Assembly (NCBI GenBank): GCA_041687575.1
Contig: JAWLBS010000288.1
Location: 1 to 6,787 of the forward strand
Length of the DNA: 6,787 nucleotides
Source of the DNA: JANYLN01 sp041687575
GTDB taxonomy: Bacteria > Planctomycetota > Phycisphaerae > UBA1845 > JANYLN01
Direction of reading: 5' to 3'
Position 1 is the stretch's first letter. Each line of letters opens with the position of its first letter. The position numbers and the translations under genes were made by a program. Of the stretch, positions 1 to 4,206 are shown piece by piece. The notes under the pieces are model-generated. The model did not search any database, was not told where the DNA came from, and saw nothing but the letters and a program-made list of their open reading frames with translations.

Positions 1-36
1 CTTCCTCGCCGCCGATATCCCGTGATTCATCGCCAT
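1..36 (-). CDS. possible 5' end of a minus-strand gene leaving the window
   Basis: An ATG at 36-34 opens a minus-strand frame (MAMNHGISAARK) that stays open to the window edge. It is preceded by AAGGA seven bases upstream, a good Shine-Dalgarno match, and 10 of 12 codons end in G or C. If real, it is divergent from the gene at 228. Only 12 residues are visible, so no function can be given. An alternative is the last seven codons of a plus-strand gene (FLAADIP, stop at 23-25). The GC-rich third positions coincide in both frames, so composition cannot decide; the Shine-Dalgarno site favours the minus-strand reading. Confidence 0.35.
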   Translation of the reverse strand, partial: MAMNHGISAARK

Positions 37-74
37 CGAGTCTTCCTTGACAAGCAATGACATCAACCTGCAGT

Positions 75-106
75 ATTTAGCCTGCCCGCAAGCGGGCAGG
101 CTAAAT
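75..106. repeat. perfect 15-bp inverted repeat (strong hairpin)
   Basis: The arms at 75-89 and 92-106 (ATTTAGCCTGCCCGC and its exact complement) are separated by only two bases, AA. No T-run follows on either strand, so a standard intrinsic terminator is not well supported. It sits between the possible gene start at 36 and the plus-strand gene at 228. It could be a dispersed palindromic repeat, a leader hairpin, or a terminator for a gene left of the window. Confidence 0.75.
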
Positions 107-227
107 GGGGGAGGACGTGACACGTGAATGAGTCGCGCCAGGAGAGATACCTGGCACATTTGGGACAACAACGTCGCATCTCGCGGTTTCGATTGGAGAG
201 TTCGGCTGAGCGGAAAGGACAAACAAC

Positions 228-962
228 ATGAGGACGTTGCCCGCTGTCTGTGTCCACATGCGATGGCCGTCAGCCTTGGCAGCTCTGTGCTGCTGCATAT
301 GCGGCTGCGCTGGCGTGCATGCCTTTGACTCAAGCAGAGGATCGCTCCACCTGGAAAGATCGATTGCAGTTGACACCGGCAAGGAGTCAACCGCAACGGA
401 CCAAGACCACCTGGCGGTCCTTGTCCCCGCGGCACCAGGCGAGGGGCAACCGGCCGTGATCGGGCTCTACTCATCGCAAGTGAGCTTCTTTCCGGAAGAA
501 GCCGCGGACTATCCCCAGGAGGTCCTGGCGGTAGCGTTCTGGCCGGATGGACGTGTCGTGTGGTGCAGCCGGATCGGTTCCTCCAGTCAAGGGCCGCGCC
601 TGCAGTATGGGCCGCCGTATAAGCAAGGGCGGGTCGACGCGGGAGTGGTTGATAAACTACTGGATGCGCTGTGGAGGTTGCCACTGCTGAGCGACCCCGA
701 CTTCCCGAGAGCCTATTACACACCGGAATTCCCGGTGGCTTTCCTTGCCATGGGCGATGGCGCCCGCTGTCAATGGATTGAGTCCTCCCTGGACTTTTTT
801 ACGGTTTCGTGGACGCTCTCCGCGGACACAGCCTCGTTCGTGAAGCAGTGGAAGACGGCGTGCGACATCCTGCTTGATGCCATCCCGGAAGACGGGCGGT
901 TATTGCGCAACTGGAAGCTTACGCTCGTGCCTATCAGGTGCGAGGAGCAGAGCATGCAATGA
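228..962 (+). CDS. exported protein of unknown function (possible lipoprotein)
   Basis: A 244-residue protein whose family I do not recognise. The start at 228 is preceded by AAAGGA with an 8-base spacer; the internal Met11 (258) has no ribosome site. Residues 1-32 look like a signal sequence: a basic N-region, then a hydrophobic, very Cys-rich stretch (ALAALCCCICGCAGVHA). Cleavage could follow Val-His-Ala at residue 32. A lipobox-like ICGC ending at Cys27 would be unusual because Cys is at -2. Residues ~98-155 alternate beta-like segments (VLAVAFWPDGRVVWCSR) with an amphipathic helix (VDAGVVDKLLDALWRLPLL). Such a pattern occurs in small secreted domains that process an input value, but this resemblance is weak. 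The leader holds a small inverted repeat, GCCAGG/CCTGGC at 137-155. The gene converges on the small gene ending at 1004. Exported location is likely; function is unknown. Confidence 0.7.
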   Translation: MRTLPAVCVHMRWPSALAALCCCICGCAGVHAFDSSRGSLHLERSIAVDTGKESTATDQDHLAVLVPAAPGEGQPAVIGLYSSQVSFFPEEAADYPQEVLAVAFWPDGRVVWCSRIGSSSQGPRLQYGPPYKQGRVDAGVVDKLLDALWRLPLLSDPDFPRAYYTPEFPVAFLAMGDGARCQWIESSLDFFTVSWTLSADTASFVKQWKTACDILLDAIPEDGRLLRNWKLTLVPIRCEEQSMQ

Positions 963-965
963 ATA

Positions 966-999
966 GTTGTGTCCTGCAACAGCAGGTGCCGCACACAAC
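966..999. terminator. candidate bidirectional terminator between convergent genes
   Basis: GTTGTGTCCTGC (966-977) pairs with GCAGG (982-986) and ACACAAC (993-999), giving a 12-bp stem with an AACA loop and a 6-base bulge on one side. It fills most of the 41-nt gap between the stop at 960-962 (plus) and the stop at 1004-1006 (minus), where a shared terminator is expected. No U-tract is present on either side, so intrinsic termination is inferred from position and structure only. Confidence 0.45.
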
Positions 1000-1003
1000 G
1001 AAC

Positions 1004-1204
1004 CTACTGCTGCCGTTCTCGGTTGGCGTCCGACCTGCCACGCTCCCGCCGGATCTGCCTCAGCCTTTCCGGCGTGGCCATTCTGTCTCGGTGCTCAGCT
1101 TCGCTGGCGCGCAGCGACTCGATGAGCTGGTCCAGATTCTGGCCGGACTCCTCCCACATTCGCTCGCGGATGCGGTGCAGCTCTTCGACGATCGGGTCGC
1201 GCAT
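1004..1204 (-). CDS. small charged helical protein starting MRDPIVEEL
   Basis: A 66-residue, highly charged protein predicted to be almost entirely helical (Arg/Glu-rich, no Cys, no membrane segment). The N-terminus Asp-Pro-Ile-Val-Glu-Glu followed by a long helix resembles short proteins common in cyanobacteria and planctomycetes, some found beside toxin-antitoxin genes. This is recollection, not a search result. The ATG at 1204 has TGGAG about nine bases upstream, lying inside the last codons of the small ORF at 1211-1321, so the two may be translationally coupled. It lies downstream of ruvB on the same strand, with no visible link to recombination. No toxin-like partner is visible. A cytoplasmic accessory or antitoxin-type protein is the best guess. 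Confidence 0.7.
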   Translation of the reverse strand: MRDPIVEELHRIRERMWEESGQNLDQLIESLRASEAEHRDRMATPERLRQIRRERGRSDANRERQQ

Positions 1205-1210
1205 GGCACG

Positions 1211-1321
1211 TCACTCCAACAGGCCATCCGGTGTCAGGACGACAGGTGTCGGTTGCCCGAGCCGTTCGTTAACCGCCACCAACCTTTTGCAAGATATACA
1301 GATGCCATTGTTAAGCACCAT
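1211..1321 (-). CDS. possible 36-residue small ORF upstream of the DPIVEE gene
   Basis: The frame begins with ATG at 1321-1319 and ends with TGA at 1213-1211, six bases before the ATG of the next gene. The C-terminal two thirds (residues ~12-36, with RLGQPTPVVLTPDGLLE) read like genuine protein, and about 70% of its codons end in G or C. The first ten codons are AT-rich and no Shine-Dalgarno site precedes the ATG. The frame is open back to the ruvB stop codon, so a longer product with a non-ATG start cannot be excluded. It may be the partner of the 66-residue protein, the truncated tail of a former longer partner gene, or leader sequence. No family recognised. Confidence 0.35.
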   Translation of the reverse strand: MVLNNGICISCKRLVAVNERLGQPTPVVLTPDGLLE

Positions 1322-1356
1322 ACGAAAGATGTAAGCGATAGCCCGTTGCCAATCCA

Positions 1357-1369
1357 GGGGCCAAGCCCC
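1357..1369 (-). terminator. weak hairpin just after ruvB
   Basis: GGGGC (1357-1361) and GCCCC (1365-1369) form a 5-bp GC stem with a 3-base loop, starting 6 bases past the ruvB stop codon. There is no U-tract behind it. It could attenuate read-through into the small genes, but support is thin. Confidence 0.25.
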
Positions 1370-1375
1370 AAGACC

Positions 1376-2428
1376 CTATTTATCAAACAACGTCGGCGAC
1401 TGCTCCGGCACATCCCGCGGGGGCTTGTACGGCAGTTTCATGTGCTTGCAGGCGCCGCGGCTGGCGCAGCGGCCCTGGCGGGTGCGGAGCACGAAGCCGA
1501 TCTGGAGCAGGTACGGCTCGACAACGTCTTCCAGGGTGTCGCGCTCCTGGCCCATCGCGGCAGCCAGGGCCTCCACGCCGGTCGGGCCGCACTCGTAGAT
1601 CTCGATCAGCGTCCGCAGGTACGACCGGTCCAGCTCGTCGAGTCCCAACTGGTCCACCTGCAGGATTTCCAGGGCCTGCTCGGCCGCACGGCGCGACAGG
1701 TGCCCGTCGCTGCGGACCTGGGCGTAGTCGCGGGCCCGGCGCAACAGCCGGTTGGCGACCCGCGGCGTGCCGCGGCTCCGCTCGGCCATCAACCACAGGG
1801 CATCGTCGTCGGTCGGCACGCCCAGCATCCCGGCGGAGCGGGCGAGGATCGTCTGCAGCTCCTCCGGCTTGTAGAAGTCCAGGTGGAAGTGGATGCCGAA
1901 CCGGTCACGCAGGGCGGCCGTCAGCAGCCCCGCTCGCGTGGTCGCCCCGATCATCGTGAACTGGCTGAGCTTGAAGTTGATTGTCCGCCCGCCCAGGCCG
2001 CCTTCCAGGGTATAGTCCACCCGGAAGTCCTCCATCGCCGGGTAGAGGAACTCCTCGACCGCCGCCGCCAGCCGGTGGATCTCGTCGATGAAGAGGATCT
2101 CGCCCGGCTCGAGGTTGGTCAGCACGGTCATCAGGTCGGACTGCTTGCCGATAGCCGGGCCGCTGGTCACCCGGACGTTGGTGCCCATCTCGTTGGCGAT
2201 CACGTGGGCGAGCGTGGTCTTGCCCAGTCCCGGCGGCCCGTCGAGCAGGACGTGTTCGACCGCCTCGCCGCGTCCCTTGGCCGCCTCCAGGGCGATGCGC
2301 AGCTGCTCGATCACCTGCTTCTGGCCGACGACCTCGTCGAGCCGTTGAGGCCGCAGCGCGTGGTTGAGCTGCTCCTCCTGACCGCCCGTGCTTTCGGATG
2401 AAATGATGCGTTCACGTGCCATGACCAT
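1376..2428 (-). CDS. ruvB: Holliday junction branch migration DNA helicase RuvB
   Basis: RuvB is the AAA+ ATPase that forms hexameric rings around the arms of a Holliday junction and, with RuvA, drives branch migration in the cytoplasm. At 350 residues it is full length. Visible landmarks are Walker A GPPGLGKT (64-71), Walker B LFIDE (112-116), sensor 1 GATTRAG (161-167), the arginine-finger motif LRDRFG (173-178), the sensor 2 segment SRGTPRVANRLLRR (218-231), and the C-terminal winged helix (about 265-330) ending in the usual GFVLRTRQGR. After it the protein has CASRGACKHMKL with two cysteines and a ~20-residue proline-rich tail. The start at 2428 is chosen over the Met two codons later because AGGTG lies five bases upstream of it. 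It is separated from ruvA by a 297-nt repeat-rich gap, so it may depend on its own promoter or on read-through. The stop is TAG. Confidence 0.97.
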   Translation of the reverse strand: MVMARERIISSESTGGQEEQLNHALRPQRLDEVVGQKQVIEQLRIALEAAKGRGEAVEHVLLDGPPGLGKTTLAHVIANEMGTNVRVTSGPAIGKQSDLMTVLTNLEPGEILFIDEIHRLAAAVEEFLYPAMEDFRVDYTLEGGLGGRTINFKLSQFTMIGATTRAGLLTAALRDRFGIHFHLDFYKPEELQTILARSAGMLGVPTDDDALWLMAERSRGTPRVANRLLRRARDYAQVRSDGHLSRRAAEQALEILQVDQLGLDELDRSYLRTLIEIYECGPTGVEALAAAMGQERDTLEDVVEPYLLQIGFVLRTRQGRCASRGACKHMKLPYKPPRDVPEQSPTLFDK

Positions 2429-2482
2429 CTACTCACCTGGTACTGCCTGAAGGCTGCCCCGCTCAAATCGCTTCATCCGCCC

Positions 2483-2494
2483 CGCCCCGGGGCG
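2483..2494. repeat. 12-bp perfect palindrome CGCCCCGGGGCG
   Basis: A perfect GC-only palindrome 54 bases upstream of the ruvB start. It has no loop and could act as a small cruciform or protein site. There is no further evidence of function. Confidence 0.5.
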
Positions 2495-2520
2495 TGTTCA
2501 ACCGTCAGTTTTCTGGAGCA

Positions 2521-2554
2521 GCCTGCTTGTCCTTCAATGTCCCGATTATACGCC
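2521..2554 (-). repeat. 34-bp direct repeat, copy distal to ruvA
   Basis: Matches 2701-2734 at 31 of 34 positions in the same orientation, exactly 180 bp away. The shared core, read on the minus strand, includes TCGGGACATTGAAGGACAAG. In this copy the position equivalent to the ruvA stop TAG reads TAA. Upstream similarity to the last codons of ruvA continues weakly for about 18 further bases. Confidence 0.85.
2545..2550 (-). promoter_or_regulatory. possible -10 element for ruvB
   Basis: Read on the minus strand this is an exact TATAAT, about 115 bases upstream of the ruvB start. No good -35 box lies 16-18 bases upstream and there is no extended -10 TG. It lies inside the distal 34-bp repeat; the copy at the ruvA stop reads CATAGT and lacks it. 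ruvB might thus be transcribed from a repeat-borne promoter, but this is weak. Confidence 0.25.
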
Positions 2555-2615
2555 TTCCACCGGGCTCCTGGGCGTATGCGCGTCACCTGACCTCGTGCAT
2601 CCGGCACCCCGTCCA

Positions 2616-2640
2616 CCGCTCCCTTACGGTCGCGGCTCGT
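2616..2640 (-). repeat. CCGCGACCGTAAGGGAGCGG element
   Basis: Read on the minus strand, CCGCGACCGTAAGGGAGCGG with flanking bases. The ends CCGC/GCGG are complementary. A related sequence, CCGCGACCATGAGGCCGCGG, lies in the ruvC-ruvA gap at 3592-3611 in the opposite orientation. It resembles a dispersed intergenic element I associate with planctomycete genomes (from memory, not searched). Confidence 0.5.
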
Positions 2641-2669
2641 TGATGCAGGACCGTGGCCACCCGATGCAG

Positions 2670-2700
2670 GGCTTTGGTGGGCAATAGCCCACCCTACATG
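2670..2700. repeat. GGTGGGC hairpin repeat, copy 1
   Basis: GGTGGGC (2676-2682), loop AATA, GCCCACC (2687-2693): a perfect 7-bp stem. The surrounding 31 bases match 3643-3673 at 30 positions. It begins directly beyond the 34-bp repeat that spans the ruvA stop, so it would be the first strong hairpin in the ruvA 3' untranslated RNA. It looks like a REP-like dispersed palindromic element. No transposase is visible. Confidence 0.85.
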
Positions 2701-2734
2701 GTCTGCTTGTCCTTCAATGTCCCGACTATGCGCC
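2701..2734 (-). repeat. 34-bp direct repeat, copy spanning the ruvA stop
   Basis: The partner of 2521-2554 (31 of 34 identical). It covers the last two codons of ruvA, its TAG stop at 2728-2726, and 25 bases beyond. The repeat therefore supplies the end of the reading frame. Confidence 0.85.
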
Positions 2735-3379
2735 GCCGGCCTTGATCCTGTAGGCCGCGCGGACCCACTCCTCCGGCGAGTCGACGTCCTTGTAGGCTTC
2801 GCCTGCCCGGCGGAGGTACTCTTCGGCATCCTGGCGCCTGTCGCCCCAGGCGATCATCACCGCCAGGGCGTCCTGCTGGGCCTGGTTGAGCGGGGCCTCG
2901 GGGCGTCCGCTTCGCGCGACCCCCCCGACCCGGCTGAGAATCCTGTCCTGCACGGCGATCGCCGTGAGCTTGCCGCGAAGCGAGGCGACGATCTGCTCGG
3001 CCGTCCGCTTGCCCAGCCCCGGCAACCGCGCCAGCGAGGCGACATCACCCTGTTCGATGGCGGCCGCCACCTGCCCGATCGGCACGACCAGGGCTTTCAG
3101 GGCCTTGCGCGTACCGAAGCCCTTGACCCCCAGCAGCTGCTGAAAGGCGGCCTTGTCAGCCGGCGTGTCGAAGCCGGCCAGGCGGGGGATCAGGTTGCCG
3201 GAGTTGACGCTGCCTTCGAGGTAGTCGATCGTGTGAAGCGTAACCGGCTGGCCGATACGGTCCTGCAGCTCCATCGCCAGGTAGGCCGGCACGAGAATCT
3301 CGTAGCCGACGCCGTCACGGTCGAGCAGCACGCGGTCATCCGCGACGTCCGCCAGGATGCCTGTCACTTTCGCAATCAT
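2726..3379 (-). CDS. ruvA: Holliday junction branch migration complex subunit RuvA
   Basis: RuvA forms tetramers that hold the Holliday junction in an open square and load RuvB rings on opposite arms. This copy has 217 residues, slightly longer than the ~203 of E. coli. Visible parts are the N-terminal OB domain (MIAKVTGILADVADDRVLLD, then GVGYEILVP), two helix-hairpin-helix motifs with GVKGFGTRKAL (84-94) and LPGLGKRTAEQI (119-130), a variable linker (~150-163), and the small C-terminal RuvB-binding domain (~164-217). The acidic-pin region reads IDYLEGSVNSGNLIPRLAGF, about six residues longer than in E. coli; a Glu is kept where E. coli has Glu-Asp. The start follows AAGGAG at a somewhat long 13-base spacing. 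A promoter candidate lies upstream (3422-3449), so ruvA may be transcribed separately from ruvC. The TAG stop lies in a 34-bp repeat. Confidence 0.97.
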   Translation of the reverse strand: MIAKVTGILADVADDRVLLDRDGVGYEILVPAYLAMELQDRIGQPVTLHTIDYLEGSVNSGNLIPRLAGFDTPADKAAFQQLLGVKGFGTRKALKALVVPIGQVAAAIEQGDVASLARLPGLGKRTAEQIVASLRGKLTAIAVQDRILSRVGGVARSGRPEAPLNQAQQDALAVMIAWGDRRQDAEEYLRRAGEAYKDVDSPEEWVRAAYRIKAGGA

Positions 3380-3421
3380 TGGGGCCTGCCGACTCCTTGG
3401 ACCACAACATCTAGGCTCTAT

Positions 3422-3449
3422 AGTGTAGCCGGAATCGGCGGTTTTCCAA
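3422..3449 (-). promoter_or_regulatory. candidate sigma70-type promoter for ruvA
   Basis: On the minus strand TTGGAA (3449-3444), a 16-base spacer and TACACT (3427-3422), each matching four of six consensus bases. It lies about 45 bases upstream of the ruvA start, beyond the repeat block, in the least GC-rich part of the gap. The -35 box sits inside a GGCGG/CCGCC inverted repeat (3437-3459) that could be an operator. Confidence 0.35.
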
Positions 3450-3469
3450 GGGGGCCGCCTAACAAATAC

Positions 3470-3515
3470 CTAAATCCGCCCCGTCGTCTCGTTGCGTCTG
3501 CGGACCTGCAGGTCC
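3470..3515 (-). pseudogene. orphan second copy of the ruvC 3' end
   Basis: Read on the minus strand, this segment encodes LQVRRRNETTGRI followed by TAG. The real RuvC ends MQIRNRNEATGRM followed by TAG. Over 41 aligned bases, 33 are identical without gaps. Several of the differences are synonymous (GAA/GAG, GGC/GGG, AGG/CGG), so the sequence diverged while it was coding. It lies 229 bp past the live ruvC stop and in a different frame from it. It has no start codon or upstream coding part. It looks like the displaced original ruvC tail or a duplicated one. Confidence 0.75.
3502..3515. repeat. 14-bp perfect palindrome GGACCTGCAGGTCC
   Basis: A perfect palindrome located at the upstream edge of the orphan ruvC tail. 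The matching place in the real ruvC (ATGCAGATCC) is not palindromic, so the symmetry arose or was selected in this copy. Confidence 0.6.
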
Positions 3516-3520
3516 AGGTG

Positions 3521-3547
3521 CCATGGTCGCGCTGTTTGCGACCATGG
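3521..3547. repeat. 10-bp inverted repeat CCATGGTCGC with 7-base loop
   Basis: Arms at 3521-3530 and 3538-3547 are exact complements around GCTGTTT. It lies six bases from the 14-bp palindrome. No T-run follows on either strand. It could be a ruvC transcript end structure, a repeat-element end, or an operator-like site. Confidence 0.65.
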
Positions 3548-3591
3548 AATTCACCGGATGAGCATGGCGCTCGCAGACAACCGGGAAAGAA

Positions 3592-3611
3592 CCGCGACCA
3601 TGAGGCCGCGG
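3592..3611 (+). repeat. CCGCGACCATGAGGCCGCGG element
   Basis: A related copy of the element at 2616-2640, here in plus orientation. The ends CCGCG/CGCGG form a 5-bp stem. A further CGACCATG lies in the inverted repeat at 3538-3545, suggesting nested remnants. Confidence 0.45.
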
Positions 3612-3642
3612 TAAGCCCTCGGATGCGTAGCACCCTGCGCAA

Positions 3643-3673
3643 GGCTTTGGTGGGCAATAGCCCACCCTGCATG
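3643..3673. repeat. GGTGGGC hairpin repeat, copy 2
   Basis: The same 31-bp element as at 2670-2700, 30 of 31 bases identical; stem 3649-3655 with 3660-3666, loop AATA. It lies downstream of ruvC as copy 1 lies downstream of ruvA. Confidence 0.85.
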
Positions 3674-3674
3674 A

Positions 3675-3704
3675 GCGGATTGGCGGGCGCGGCCCGCCCT
3701 ACAT
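3675..3704. repeat. diverged GGCGGGC hairpin overlapping the ruvC stop
   Basis: GGCGGGC (3682-3688), loop GCG, GCCCGCC (3692-3698), followed by CTACAT as in copy 1. It is the same element type with a GC-rich stem. The CTACAT edge, read on the minus strand, is ATGTAG and supplies the last Met codon and TAG stop of ruvC. Confidence 0.75.
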
Positions 3705-4202
3705 CCTGCCCGTCGCTTCGTTGCGGTTGCGGATCTGCATTCGCCAGCCGGCCAGGGCGATGGCGATGGCGTCGGCGACGTCGGCTGGCTCGGGGGGCTC
3801 GGCGAGCCGCAGCACGTGCATGACGGCCCCCTGCATCTGGCTCTTGCTGGCGTGGCCGTTGCCCGTCAGAAGGCGCTTGATCCGGGTCGCCGCGATATCG
3901 ATCACCTCGATGTGGGCCTGGGCGGCCGCGGCGAGGATCACGCCCCGCGCGTGGCCCATGAGGATGGCGGTGGTCGGGTGGGCGTAGTGGCTGTAGAGCT
4001 TCTCGACCGCGATCGCCTCCGGGCGGTGTTCGGCAAATACGTCGTGGATCTCCAGCGACAGCTGCCGCAGCCGCACAGGCAAGGCGCACTCCTTGTCCGG
4101 CCGGACCACCCCCGCCTCCACCAGCCGGACGTTTGCGCCGTCGGCGGCGATGACGGCGTAGCCGGTAGTTCGCAGGCCGGGGTCTATGCCACAGATAATC
4201 AT
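3699..4202 (-). CDS. ruvC: Holliday junction resolvase RuvC
   Basis: RuvC is the dimeric, metal-dependent endonuclease that cuts Holliday junctions after RuvAB branch migration. It has 167 residues (E. coli 173). The RNase H-like fold is clear: MIICGIDPGLRTTGYAV at the N-terminus with catalytic Asp7, AIAVEKLYS with Glu67, and PADVADAIAIAL with Asp141 and Asp144, so all four acidic residues are present. The central helix segment TAILMGHARGVILAAAA and the DNA-binding TRIKRLLTGNGHASKSQM are intact. The start lies four bases after the TGA of the upstream secreted-protein gene; its weak ribosome site (GAAGTGAG) is inside that gene, so translational coupling is likely. The last codons fall in a repeat element that provides the TAG stop, and a second copy of the C-terminal codons lies 229 bp downstream. 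Confidence 0.97.
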   Translation of the reverse strand: MIICGIDPGLRTTGYAVIAADGANVRLVEAGVVRPDKECALPVRLRQLSLEIHDVFAEHRPEAIAVEKLYSHYAHPTTAILMGHARGVILAAAAQAHIEVIDIAATRIKRLLTGNGHASKSQMQGAVMHVLRLAEPPEPADVADAIAIALAGWRMQIRNRNEATGRM

Positions 4203-4206
4203 TGGC

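Noticed and set aside
938..2401. A 487-codon plus-strand open frame opposite ruvB
   Set aside because: It is antisense to ruvB, whose Walker and sensor motifs are unmistakable. The plus frame is low-complexity Arg/Ala/Leu-rich and has no motif.
2473..2829. A 118-codon minus-strand frame over the ruvA-ruvB gap
   Set aside because: It overlaps the ruvA 3' end in another frame, and its repeated DIEGQA peptide is simply the translated 34-bp repeat.
2717..3823. A 368-codon plus-strand open frame over ruvA and the ruvC end
   Set aside because: It is antisense to ruvA and runs through non-coding repeats. Its C-terminus is Arg-rich noise.
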